A stretch of DNA of 64,000 nucleotides from Gordius sp. MW1 (taxonomy: Eukaryota; Nematomorpha; Gordioida; Gordea; Gordiidae), in assembly GCA_964036665.1 (NCBI GenBank), contig OZ038527.1, forward strand, positions 1,674,001 through 1,738,000, read 5' to 3'. The position numbers were made by a program, and so were the translations under genes. Below are positions 35,243 to 47,196 of the stretch, one piece after another. The notes beneath the pieces were generated by a model. It was not told the origin of the DNA. It saw only the letters and a list, made by a program, of their open reading frames with translations, and searched no databases. Within the stretch, counting starts at the first letter, position 1. Each line of letters starts with the position of its first letter.

Positions 35243-35874
35243 GGTTCAGGGAATTATAAGAACCTCGGCGCGTATAGTATAAGTCCCTGCAAACGAGTCT
35301 TCTGGCTCTAAGCTAGATAGGATTTCGCTTTTTGCCTAACACATTTCAATTCTTTAGTGTAATGGCTGACTGGCTTATTCATCTAAGTGTAAATTGGCGA
35401 TTGAGACAATTAAATAATTTCGAAAATTTGACGCCTAGTCTGAGAGCAGGTTTGAGAAATTTCTGAAACGTCCAGCATCATCCCAAATAGTGGCTTCTAA
35501 CATTCGTGACTTAAGCCATCAAACAGAAACGGCCATAGGTTATGACTCTGGTTAGCACAGCCGCTCGTAAGTGGCTAATTAACGAAGCCCAACACAGCCC
35601 AGCATCCTAATCTTTTGGGTTTAATTAGTGGCAAAAGTAATTCGGGATTAGTATTATTTAAATAGCTAATTTAATTATCACTCTGTAATTCCTTTTATCT
35701 ATATTTATATTTACAGCTAAATTATAACTGAGTAGTGTGTTACGTTAAGGGGGGGGGGTTTAATTATTTATAAATAGACATAAAAAGCTTTTTTCCCTAA
35801 TTTTAACCATATATTATTATACTTTAAAGAATTTTAGAATGTAGGGGGGTAGGAGGCTTCCCGTCCCTGCCTTC

Positions 35875-36027
35875 CTCTGGGAATTAGAGGGGGGCACTAA
35901 TGATTTAGGGAGAGGCAAAATGATCATTTTTTGAAATTTTAGCCATAATTTTAATTAATATTTTAAAAAAATTGGATTTAGAGGGGGGGCAGCCACCCCT
36001 CCCTGCCCCCCCCTGGCTACGCCCATG
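35875..36027. mobile_element. CATGGGCGTAGCC-family MITE
   Basis: Interior gaattagagggggg, atgatttagggagaggc and aaattttagccataatttta, right end ctggctacgcccatg. The left end is degraded. Confidence 0.75.
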
Positions 36028-36962
36028 GTCATACCTGCTGGAAGATTACTTCATTGCATCCACCAAACCTAAGGGGTCAAACCACCTTTCCCATTTATGT
36101 CTTATGGATGATAAATCAAACGTCTCGAGTCTTATAACAATTATGAAAATAGCCGATAAACATGCTGAGTATAGCTTTTTCAAGTGATAAAAAGACAATG
36201 TAAAGTTGTTTAAAAGGACATTGGATGAAAATAAAAATTTAAGGTGTTGTGATATGAATTAGCTTAAAATCATGATTGAAATTCTATTGTTTCCATAAAA
36301 ATGCACCCCCCCCCCCCAAAAAAAAAAATATCCCGGCTAATCTTTGTTTAAATTATTTAAGTATTAATTAAGGAAAATGGGACATTAGTTAAAGAGAAAT
36401 ATGCATTAAAATATTTATAAGAATCAGCCTCTAGTAAAATATCCTAGCTCCTAGTACTATCTTAATATTAGAACACACAGTATTTCCCTATAAAATCAGG
36501 TTTTTAGTTTTATTTTCAACGTCGTTTTTTATTTTTAAACTAATCATTAATTATTTTTAAAATATACATTTTCTTTTAATTTTTATAGAAATTGTAAAAA
36601 ATGTGGAATCTTAATATTCCATCCCCTCCCTCTTTATACAAAAAAAAAATCCATTTGTATCAAATATAATTATAAAGAATTTACTGAATCTTGGCCCTTA
36701 AATAAAATTTTTTTTTCTGTTCACATAATAATATGCATCACCCTTTGGAGATAAAAACAAATTTTATAAAAATCACAAATGCTACCAAATTAATCAAGTT
36801 CCAATCCAAGTGAAATTTAAAATAATGTTTATTGCATTTTATTTTGATTTCAAATTAAATGATCGCTACGATTCAAGCGTAAACTAAATAAACTATTAAC
36901 AAACTATCATGATTTGATGAAAGTAAAAACTGGTCCAATATGATGTTTTGTATATATTGAAT

Positions 36963-39900
36963 TCACATAGTTTTCTTCTCGACAATTTTTTCAGGGGGCG
37001 GTTGAGGCGGTTCCAAGGTAATAATTACTTTTCCAATAGCCTTTCTTCCCTTTATATACTCCACGGCATCATTGATCTGCAAAAGATGAGCATAAAAATT
37101 TTAAAATGCAATCTCGCTAATATGAAGCTACTTGATTGAGTGAAAATGTTTGCTCCGCTATAACGGGTTCTATGATGTTTTGCTCCCACAGTTTTGTTAT
37201 TTCTTCGAAGGCTTGCTTGTATAGCTCCGGTTTTCGGTAAAAGTAATTGGTCATGGTGTACCCTATGATGGTATTACTCTTAACCAAAATGTAATTGGCT
37301 TTTATGTCAGGAATCTGACCCGACGCGAATCCTACAACCAGCAGGCGACCGTCGAAAGATAGGCTAAAATACATTGGCAAAGTGGAAAAAATAGTTGTTT
37401 CTTCCCTTTTAAACCAGTTAAAATTAGATATTTTTTACATGGATTAGATATTTTCTGAAAACAGCAAAAATAGGTAAAAATTGTCTCAAATTAAGAGATT
37501 TTATTGGACTTTTACTAGTTATAGCCAAAGATACTACTTTGAATACATCCTTAAGATGACCTAAAACTTTTACACCAATATATGTCTCTTTATTATCCAT
37601 ATATATAAATATAATGTCAGCCTTCGAATGAATAAAAATGTAATTATATTATAAAAAATAGATGCAATTTATAACAAGCAACTGCATTTATTTATATTGA
37701 TTAGCAAACAAACATTCATTAATTACTTTAAGATCAAAAATCTTTCGAGGACAAGACAGGATAGACCATAGCCTAATAAAACCATAGACTGCCGAACAGC
37801 TGATTTTTACTATTGAAATCATTCAGACACCATAATTGCTGCCATCTTGCGGGAATAACTCAACAACAGGTATATTTATAATTCTACACGATATAATATT
37901 TAAGAAAATAAATAAGACTTATAGCTTAATTTATAAATTAAAAAAAAGTAAAATAGAACAATAAGTTATGGTGAGTTATATTGTTCGGTTCCAATTTCTC
38001 TCAAAATGGCGCTTTTTATACTTGCTGAAAAATTATCAGCTGTTTGGCAGTCTACGGTTTTATTAGTGTATGGGACAGACAGACAGACAGTACGGGGGCT
38101 GGCTTATAAATTGCATAGTAGTTATTATAATTTATATTTAAGCTTACCTTTTGAGACAATCTTCGAATATGTGTCCACCTATAGTATCAAAAGCTATGTC
38201 CACACCCTTTTTATTAGTCAGTGACGAAACGCTTTCCTTTATTTTTTCCTTTTCATATTCTATCGTAGCAAAAGCGCCCTTGTCACGAATTGCCTGACTT
38301 TTTTCAGCACTACCCGTAACCCCAATCACCTTTCAATTAAATTTTATAAAATTTAATTTAAATTATCATATGCTTAAATTATCTTTTTCAAACACTATGT
38401 TAAACAAATCAAAATTTGTAAAGCAGACGATAAAAGGCCCTTTTAATTAGCTATAACATGGTGTTTTAAAAAACTTTAATTTTAAATTATGACACATTCT
38501 AATTCTATATTTACTTTAATATGTATACCAGAGACTAACAAGATTCGGACAAGTCGGACATAAAAAGATTATCTATATAGTGTCATTATTTTGTTTTGAT
38601 GCATTATTTGATCACTTTTTGGATTATTAATATTTTATAAATCGTAGTTCTTACCAGAAAAATCTAAAATTAAATTTATATAACAAAACTTCATTTCGGG
38701 CCGGGCATCTAATGAATCGGGCATTACTGGGCGGACACTTAGAAGGGTTCGGGCGGGCCCGGAAGGGAAATTTAGTTAAAAAATTGAGGGGGTCGGGTCG
38801 GGTTCGGGTTGAAAAATATAAATAATCTGACCTGCTCTGATGTATATTAAGGCTCTGACTTTGTTGGTAATAAATTATTTAAAATTTTATTAATTATAAA
38901 GCGATCCTATCTTAGAGCTCACGTTTAAAAAATTAATTAGATTCGAATGGAATTAGAGATTATGTTATGAGTATTCTTGCCAAACACAATATCACCATTA
39001 TTAATCATATGCCATCAACTAGATATGTACAAACATATGGATTTGTTAAAGTAATGATTGTGATTAAAAGATTTTTATAAATAGTGATTATAACAAATTC
39101 CAAGTTTATTTGTGTAATTAATAACTTTAATTTTAATAATTATAATTAAAAAACAAAATTTAATTTGAAAAAATAACTTTAAACCTTTGATTTATAGACG
39201 TTGGCACACAGATCTACGGCTGCAAGGCCAACTGCACCTCCAGCTCCCGTTATCAAAACCTTATCACTAATTTTAAACAAAAAAAAGAATATTGTAATTT
39301 TCAAATAATTCAAATTTTATCATTTTTGCTGATCTAAATGCATTTTAAAATAAATATAAATTAAAAATATATAAAATTGATTTTTCAAAGTTCTTACAAA
39401 AATTTATATAATTTTTAATAGAATATTGAGCAAATAATGTCATACTAAACAATTGAATTAAAATATTTTGTGTAGTCCCAAAATATTTTCAAATTAAAAA
39501 TAAAACTGTATTATGTTCAAAAAATGTAAACCACTTATTATCACAAATTAATTACACCAAACTCAACAAATTTTTCAATAATGAAGGATTTGGATTAAAT
39601 AAAAAATAATTTTTCTTGTCAAGAATAAAAAAAATTAATTATTTTAAGATAACAATCAAACTAACCTAGGTTTTATTTGTGCTCTGTGAACTAGTCCAAG
39701 ATAGGCTGTTAAGTATGATGTGTACATTGCACTTCCAATTTTATAGTCCATGGATTGTGGGATCACAAAACAATTCTATTTTAATTATATTTATATAAAT
39801 TGGTTTTGGATCTAATTTAGTGTAAATAGATAATATACCCTTTATAACCTGCTTTGGAAGAACTACTTCATTAGTAAATCCACCACCCTCTGGTAAAAAA

Positions 39901-40340
39901 CCAAACACTTTGTCACCCTTCCTTAATAATTTAACATCTTCCCCAACCTCTAAGACTTGTCCACAAACCTCTCTACCTATAAATTGAAATCAAGATAGTA
40001 AAAGCAATATCTAACCTGCTATAAAAGGAGTTGGTGGCTTGATCTGATACTTTCCTTGGCACATTAATAAATCAGCAAATGTCAAAGAGCTTGTGTGAGA
40101 AGCAATTCGAATCTGTGAGAAAAATGTAAATTATAAAATGCTTTTGTTAAACACAACTTCATTTTTGTTAAGTGTTAAGGAAGGGAGATCTTGTTTTAAC
40201 TTTAAGCTTTCTCCATAAGTCTCACATACAACACCAAAATTTTTCGATTTATCTGCAGCTGCCTTACTAAAACATGCTGATAGTTGTAAGTTTGTATAAT
40301 GATTTCGTAAAAATGATAGTACAAATTTAACGGAGCGTCT
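36963..40340 (-). CDS. Quinone oxidoreductase-like protein 2 type MDR dehydrogenase
   Basis: An NADPH-dependent medium-chain reductase lacking the zinc ligands of alcohol dehydrogenases. Exons on the minus strand: about 40340-40158, 40112-40016, 39976-39849, 39775-39666, 39266-39185, 38329-38148, 37363-37132 and 37076-36963. All internal joins are in phase. Key segments: FADLLMCQGKYQIKPPTPF, GREVCGQVLEVGEDVK, VFGFLPEGGGF, VLITGAGGAVGLAAVDL (nucleotide-binding glycine motif), VIGVTGSAEKSQ, GVDIAFDTIGGHIFEDCL and GRLLVVGFASG. The last exon starts INDAVEYIKGRKAIGK and ends in a Pro/Lys-rich tail and TGA. The first listed exon has no in-frame ATG and opens at an apparent acceptor near 40341, so a short first exon upstream is missing. 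It could carry a mitochondrial presequence, as in vertebrate QORL2. The tRNA at 40498 lies close upstream in the opposite direction. Confidence 0.87.
37377..38147. other. QORL2 intron with a repeat end
   Basis: It includes gacagacagacagacag at about 38075 followed by cttataaattgcatag, a dispersed repeat end. No exon is seen. Confidence 0.5.
38690..38845. mobile_element. GC-rich hAT-like MITE fragment in a QORL2 intron
   Basis: It has cgggccgggcatc, gaagggttcgggcgggccc and gggtcgggtcgggttcggg, then aatctgacctgctctg. The arrangement matches 46779-47186 (cgggccgggc, agaagggtttgggcgggc, aatctgacctctggtct). Clear terminal repeats are lost. Confidence 0.65.
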
Positions 40341-40497
40341 ATTAGCAATATGTAAAATGAGAGTTTATTAAAATGTCAAATTTTATTAACTTTTGCATCT
40401 GCTTTGCTTTAAAATTTTAAATTGCACTTTTTACAAACAATTATTTTATTCACTGCATTTCTTCATTCATATTCCTAAATTGTGGAGTTTAATCCAA

Positions 40498-40570
40498 GCC
40501 CCTGTGGCCTAATGGATAAGGCGTCGGTCTCCTAAACCGAAGATTGCGGGTTCGAGTCCCGCCAGGGGTA
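40498..40570 (+). tRNA. tRNA-Arg-CCT: tRNA-Arg (anticodon CCT)
   Basis: 73 nt with acceptor GCCCCTG pairing CAGGGGT, D arm with TGGCCTAATGG, anticodon stem CGGT/ACCG around loop CTCCTAA (anticodon CCT), and B box GGTTCGAGTCC in a GCGGG/CCCGC T stem. Discriminator A is followed by tattttttg, a Pol III terminator. It matches metazoan tRNA-Arg-CCT closely. No intron. Confidence 0.97.
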
Positions 40571-40572
40571 AT

Positions 40573-40580
40573 ATTTTTTG
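40573..40580 (+). terminator. Pol III T-run terminator after tRNA-Arg
   Basis: A run of six T directly follows the mature 3' end. Confidence 0.75.
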
Positions 40581-42036
40581 CTGTACTCAATGAGACAACT
40601 TTTATGCTATAAATTTTGACTAAAAATCTGATAGAATTGTCATTAAAAAACCCTATAAATAAAGGTGTCATATTTTCCCCAGCCTTAGAGTTGATGAAAT
40701 TTCTAAGGAACAATATGGGAAATTATTGATAATGGTAAAATAAATAATAGTTTAGGAAAAAATCACCCATCTTACATCTAATTTAAACAGATTTATTGAA
40801 ATTTAAATGAAAACTGCAGCAAGAAATAATAGGGTATCAATTTATGTAAATCGACATTTTTTTATCAAAATCAATACTCTGTAATTTATTTTTTATATAT
40901 CTTCTTCTATAGACTCTGTAGATGATCTGGCATAGTAAAAATTTACGCGGTTTAGTTTTAAATTGTGGTCTTATTGCCATAATTTATCAAATCCTTACAA
41001 TAGTCGGTTTGTTTCAGAGTTAAATTAATTTGGAAGGCGCACTAGAGGGCACCATTGAAAGTATTCTAACGGCCGGCGCACATCTTAGCGTACATCCTTC
41101 CCGTAAACTTAAAGGCGTTGTTTAATATAAACTAACCCATATATAACTTTCATAAAAATGTTTATTTGTAAATTTAGAAACTTAGAATAAATTAAGAAAT
41201 ATTAGATATGATATTATAGTTACTTAATAGCGATTTTCACTTTTAGTCCAATCAAACTTTAAGCAGCAAATGTATTTGTTTTTTCAAAATATAGAACTTA
41301 AATAAATCAAGATATATTCGAAATGAAAATTAATTAGAGTGATTATTTAAATCAAATAGGAACCAGATATTTTATGTACCGATATCAAGTAAAAATTAAA
41401 TAACCACGAGTACAATGCAATATTATTTAAAAAACAAAATTTATGATATATTATAATTAACTAAAATGGTTACGGGGAAACTGAAAATTTGCCATCTCTA
41501 ATACCAATTAAGATGTGAAAACAAAATATTCATTTTATTGTGTTGAGATTTAATTAAAATAAAAAAACGAAATCTTATTTTTTTCACTAATAGAGGTTTA
41601 TTTCCAAATAATTGTGTATAATACATGCTAATGAGCCATGGATTTAAGTATTGGATTTTACAATATCCATGGTGATTTTCTGCTTGATGTAAAAAAAATT
41701 TGGGAAGGTAATATAATATGATATTTATCTATGGAGTTGGCTGCCCTTGGGACCTAAATTATCGTGGATCACTCATTCGATACATTTTAAAATTTTAGTT
41801 ATTTAATTTTTGAAATTTTGTTTAGCGAAATCTCATGAGTTCCTTTAAATCATACAAAAATGACTATTTTAATTTGTAAATTTATTTTTTTTAAACATTT
41901 AAAAAATTTGATTAAAATTATCTCTTTATTACAATAACTTGTTTCTCAATATTTGATGAATTAAAAAAATGTACATTATAAGAATATATGTATTATAATA
42001 AGGATTTTATAATTTATATTAAAAAAAAATTAATAT
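40581..42036. other. Intergenic; possible 5' region of the QORL2 gene
   Basis: AT-rich except a more GC-rich patch at 41030-41115 (ggaaggcgcactagagggc, ggccggcgcacatc) that could be a promoter or first-exon region of the minus-strand QORL2 gene. No exon could be proven. Confidence 0.4.
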
Positions 42037-42815
42037 TTAATTTTGCAAATTATCGTCTGCTTTGGTAGTATCACAATCAGAAGGTGGTGTATCAGTAATG
42101 TCATCTTCATATTTAATATCTTCGGGTCTAGTACATATTCCAGGATAATTTAAAAGGCTATCATTATCAGCATGCAAACAGACCAAGCCTTCAGAACAAG
42201 TTCCATGCCATTCCTCTCTTCCTTCACACGTTTGATTTACAATCTAGATCAAATATATACTTTTTTATCAGGCAAAAGATCACAATGGAAATCGTTAATC
42301 CAACACGATTTCCAAACACGGATCAATGCCATCGGTTTAGTTATAGTGCGTTTTTATTTTCTTTTTTTAGTCGTGAATGTAATTTTTCGTATACCATTTA
42401 ATACACAATTTTGAAAAAAAAAATTAATTAATTAAATTATTTATTTTCCAAATTAGTTAAATGAATGCTAATAATTTTTATTTAGAAAGTTATAAATTTG
42501 AAAAAAAGTTAAAAATTACGCCAAAATTTTTTTACTTTTCCACAAATTTTGCAGCAAAAGCATCTATCGTCAACTAATGAACCAGAGCAATTAGTGGGTG
42601 CTGGAGTCGAACATTTTACAGGTTTATCGAGACAATCACAATCCCTCAATGGATCGAAATCATTTTGACAATTTAAACTAATCCCAAATAAATAAATAAA
42701 TTAAAAATATATTATTGAATTTTTTTTTATGCCCAGATTTAGAAGATATAGAAATACATTACCAGAAAACGAATGTTAGGAATGATAAGATATAATAACA
42801 CTTTTTAAAATTCAT
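42037..42815 (-). CDS. Small secreted IGFBP-domain (cysteine-rich) protein
   Basis: Three exons: 42815-42763 (signal peptide, MNFKKCYYILSFLTFVF), 42677-42536 and 42243-42037. Phases join cleanly and the predicted protein is about 133 residues. After the signal comes a cysteine pattern like the IGFBP N-terminal domain: CDCLDKPVKC, SLVDDRCFCCKICGK, then across the second intron TCEGREEWHGTCSEGLVCL and a final GIC. The acidic tail (EDIKYEDDITDTPPSDCD) ends in TAA. In insulin-like growth factor binding proteins this domain binds IGF. Single-domain invertebrate forms (perlustrin, SIBD types) are secreted with roles in hormone binding or defence. Function here is unknown. This spliced gene is easily missed because each exon is short. 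Confidence 0.78.
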
Positions 42816-45269
42816 GTTTCTTTCTGAAAGTGGAGAGAAAAATGAAATGTAAAATAATCACAAATGTGACCAGGTGTGGTGAAGTCAAGAAGTAGAGGAC
42901 AAATATAATGTCAACAAACAACTGGCATTAATAGACTGACTTATCACACCATTTGCGAATTTATTTTAATTGTTGTTTTATGAATTTTAATTTAAAAAAC
43001 GTTTTATTTCATTTATTTTATATATAAATATTCAAAACAATTGAAATAGTATCCATTATTTATGTCAAAAATTTTGCCTGGCTATTATTTACTTCTCTAC
43101 AATTTTTTTAATTTTATCAGAATTAATTGGTAATTATAGATCCAGATGATATTTAATTTAAAGATGACAAAAAACGATATATAAAATGCGGGAAAATAAT
43201 CTAAACCACATTTCCATCATAATTTTTGTAATTTTAAAATATAATTTTAGTAACAAAATGCCAATTGGATCATTGATGTATTGTTAAAATTAAAACCCAA
43301 AATACAATTCAATTACAAAGGTGACATTATGAAATATTAATTTAACAAAATAAAAAAATATTATTTAAACATGAGTAAAAGAATTTGGCGAAAAACCTGA
43401 TTATAAAAAATCATTATTCGCATATGATATTGTTAATATAAAAAAATTATAGACCGTAAACAATAACAAAATTGATGAAAAAATATAAAAATTACAAGTT
43501 GGACAGGACATGACAGACTGACAACCCTATCGAGCATGGGCGTACCCAGGTTTTAAATTAGGGGGGGGGCAAAACGTTTAAAAGATCATTTAGAGGGGGG
43601 CAAAACATAATTTTTTTTAAATTTTCAATGTTTTTGCATTGAAAAATTTTTTCCCCCTTAAATTAGGGGGGGCAGCCGCTCCCCCTGCCCCCCCCCCCCC
43701 CCTGCGTACGCCCATGCTATCGAGCCCATAAAGTGAATGGCAATTAGCATAACAAATCGTGTATATACTTAAAAAACAAAACAACCGAAAATATTCACGT
43801 AAAACCTTTAAAAATATACACCCAAAACTAGTGTTATAAAAATGGCTGGGTTTTGTTTTGCCGACCATTGGTTTTAGTCGACAAAACATAAACAGACTAG
43901 AGGTATTTTGGTGAGTTTTTTAGTCGCATAAACAGACGAAAGGTTATTATTGAACATTTTCATCATAAAAATAAATGCTTTTTTTAATATTGACAAAAAA
44001 TGCATTTAAAACCATCAAAATGAAAGAACTTCCGGCTGGATCAGTGCTTTGCAAAAGAGTAGCGGGCCGGACCAGGGCCTAAAATCTAATATTAACAGGT
44101 TTAGGCCTGGCCCATGTTTTTATATATTTCGTACTGGTGGGCCAAGCCTAAAAGGCCCTTCCAAGTCTATAGTTCAAACAATGACCCTAGTTGGCATATT
44201 TATTTCTTTAGTCCAATTTTTTAAACAAAGTTGCCCCTCCCCCCTTGGGCAATCCTGCCTACGCCACTAATAAGAAAACAGCCTTTATTTGAGATTCTTC
44301 GATGATTTTTTATTAAATGCATCAACTATTACGTGTTTCCGATGCGCCGAATAGGCCTTAAAATACGAATCTTAAATGGATTTCCTTGTTAAATAACTAA
44401 AATCTACAAGTTTTTTAAGATATGTTTCATAATATTTTTTAGTCTCTAGCATACTAAGGATCCTACAACCTTTGGCTGGTTATAACATTTCTTATCTCGT
44501 TTTAATACATATTCTTGGAATTTAACTTTATCAAAAAGACATTATGCGTCAATATACGGAAATAAGGCTTATAATAAATCTGTTAGTTTATATATATTAT
44601 CTAGATATTCAGGAGTAAAAACTTATCTCAAAGTCAAAAGTGGTTGAAAATATTTTAAAAACCTAGTAAACAGCTCCAATTTTTATAAATTTCCTACCCC
44701 TAATTTAGACAAGCGAATTCTTTTTTGATTAGAGCTCCTTATTGCCATTAATTATATATTTCCATTATATGTTTTTGATTTTTTTCTCCTGATAATTGTA
44801 ATTAATTAATTAATATTTATTAATATTTTGAAATTAAATTTTAGCCATTGGCGTTCTGTTTTGAACAGAAGCGCATCCATTAATATATAATAGTTGAATA
44901 TTCAAATTTTAAAAAAAATATATGGATTTATAAAACAGGTTGTTGAATCACATTCTTTTGTATTCGCGCTCTCAATTTAAATTTCATCAAATTTTTATGA
45001 TGCCATAGGCCTATTAATAAATGATAATTAGAAAGGGCAGCATTTTGGGGCACTGAAATGATAGCCAACAATTACTGTTACAATATCGTACTACACCAGA
45101 GTATTCAAAGGACTTTTTTTATTTTATAAGCAAAAGAAACGTAAAATTTAAAAAGTTTCATAAAGTTTTGATATATTTAGAAGAAAACCGTATTACAAAG
45201 CCTTTGTGAGCCATTATATATGCTTTTATCGAATATAATCTCTAATAAGTTTCGAGAATCGTCTTGATA
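42816..45269. other. Intergenic, AT-rich, with nested MITEs
   Basis: It contains a ttgcatagcaatta-type repeat (about 43495-43750) split by a CATGGGCGTAGCC element, a partial TAGTGTTGTAAAA MITE (about 43830-43940), and a GC-rich fragment (44060-44175, gcgggccggaccagggcc and ggtgggccaagcc). No gene was found. Confidence 0.6.
43537..43715. mobile_element. CATGGGCGTAGCC-family MITE with exact 8-bp target duplication
   Basis: Ends catgggcgtacccagg and cctgcgtacgcccatg. Flanked by ctatcgag on both sides, exact. It interrupts another repeat (gacaaccctatcgag | cccataaagtg). Confidence 0.9.
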
Positions 45270-46488
45270 TAGAGCTGTTAAGAACTAGTTCATTTTGAAC
45301 TAGTTCATAGAACTAGTTCACTTTTTTCTGAACTTAGAACTGAACTAGTTACCTTCCAAAAGGTGTGAACTGTGAACATGAACTAGTTAGTTTTTTTTAA
45401 GATTGAACTTGAACTTGAACTAGTTATTTTTTTAAAATTCTGAACTTGAACTTGAACTATACAATATAATTGAACTAGTTCATCACAAATATATTATTTA
45501 AAATAAATTTATAAGAGGAGTTATTGTTTGTATATGCATCAACAATTTGACGTGCATTGTCTTCGCGGTGATCATACAGACATATAGTAACCGCGCATTT
45601 TTGATTTTAAAAACACAAAAAAATCTTGCCTGTTTTATTGTCAACACTTAGTAAGATTTAGCTAATTAATGTGATTTATAAAAGCCTGTAATTAGAAAAG
45701 ATGGATATCAATAGTGATTGGGGTATTTGCTCTGATGAAGTAGATAATAGGAACGAGTATAGAGGTGCATACTCTCAATGGTTTAGATTTCTTAGATATA
45801 AGACGTGATAATTCTAATAAAGAATTTTTTGAAGACTATATTAAACTCAATAATACCTCATTTGATATATTTGATGAATTTTCAAATCTAAAACAAATTT
45901 TTATCAAATATAACGCTTGTCTCCCATCTAGTGCTCCAGTTGAAAGGCCTTTTAGTTTGGGAAAACTTATATTTGGAGGAAAGCGTTCTTGTTTATTAAA
46001 TGATAATTTTGAAAACAATATTTTATTAAAGCCCAATTCACATCTACTTTCACATGATTTTTATTATAAATTATAATTGTATATTGTTTATAATAAAGAT
46101 TTTAAACATTGTATAGTTGATGCTTTTGTCATATATATGAATATTTCCTTAAATTAGATTTTCAAACATATAATTAATAAACAATAAAATTATTTAAAAT
46201 AGGATTTAAAAAAAATAGATTTTAATTCAGGAATCATTCCTAAAACCCCTTGGATTTGATTTAAACTTTATCATATTTAAAAAAATGAACTGAACTATGA
46301 ACTGAACTTGAACTAGTTATTTTTGTAAAATTGAACTATTAACTTGAACTAGTTACATTTTTTCCTATATGAACTTGAACTTGTTACTTTTTAAAAAAAT
46401 ATGAACTTGAACTTGAACTAATGATTTTTTTCAAATTGAACTATGAACTTGAACTAGTTCGTATCATAGATGAACTTTAACAGCTCTA
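45270..46488 (+). mobile_element. hAT derivative with GAACTAGTTC subterminal arrays
   Basis: Ends tagagctgttaa and ttaacagctcta, flanked by ttgata on both sides (45264-45269 and 46489-46494); the outer bases of an 8-bp duplication are mutated. About 210 bp at each end consist of irregular aactagttca / tgaacttgaac repeats. The interior keeps a hAT transposase C-terminal remnant. Most of the transposase is deleted, so it is non-autonomous. Confidence 0.88.
45702..46076 (+). pseudogene. hAT transposase remnant (C-terminal dimerisation region)
   Basis: The 45765-46076 frame contains SSAPVERPFSLGKL, matching the conserved P-SA-ERLFS block of hAT dimerisation domains, followed by KRSCLLNDNFENNILLK. 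A frame starting at 45702 (MDINSDWGICSDEVDN) may be a remnant of an earlier region or a short hybrid start. The DDE catalytic core and zinc-finger region are absent. Confidence 0.85.
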
Positions 46489-46778
46489 TTGATAATAATC
46501 TTTACAGTTCTCAGCATTATTACAAATACCAGCTAAATTAATGAAAATGTTATGCCTATATATCAAGCCAAAAATTATCTTCGAGTAGCCATGTTATAGG
46601 TGGTTTTATTTAGTAATTATTGCTTGGTAAAAAAACAGAAATGATTACGAGTGTGAGAGAAATAAGATTGGGAGAACAAGTGTATAATTCTCGCAATTCT
46701 TCCAACATCATCCCGTCTGTGTTTCTCAGCCAATCATCTTTTGAGGCAAATGGACTCTTACATATTAATGTTTTGCAG

Positions 46779-47186
46779 AGACCAGATTTGGTGGGCCGGG
46801 CCGGGCAACTATCGTAAATTTTAACTTTCGGGCGGGCCCGGGCGGGCACCATAACAAGATTCGGACAATTCGGGCTCGATTTTGATTTTAAAATAATGTA
46901 TTATATTGTTTTTGTGTATATTTTGCCTTCAATTGATTTCATAATGTTTGTTAATCCTAGTTACCATTGAAAAAAATCAAAAATATAGATAAAATTTTTA
47001 AAAAATAAAACGATATTAGTGCTAAAAATTTTAAAAACACCATTTCAGGCCGGGCAGTCCGGGCAGCTCGGATAATTCGGACATTGCCGGGCAGACACAT
47101 AGAAGGGTTTGGGCGGGCAGATTAATTATAAAATCGGGCCGGGCCGGGTTTAGGCAGAAAAATTCTAACAATCTGACCTCTGGTCT
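46779..47186. mobile_element. GC-rich hAT-like MITE (AGACCAGA ends)
   Basis: Ends agaccagattt and ctgacctctggtct, with gggccgggccgggc near both ends and a plain AT-rich centre. No target duplication could be matched. It is directly next to the TCTCG-type element. Confidence 0.7.
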
Positions 47187-47196
47187 TGACTACAGA

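Larger units (their letters stand above)
33466..36962. other. Intergenic, AT-rich, with MITEs and homopolymer tracts
   Basis: No exon supported. It holds the GC-rich hAT-like element 34890-35242, a CATGGGCGTAGCC element at about 35875-36027, G and C homopolymers near 35750 and 36306, and plain AT-rich DNA. A short open frame at 34826-35017 is translated transposon. Confidence 0.6.
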
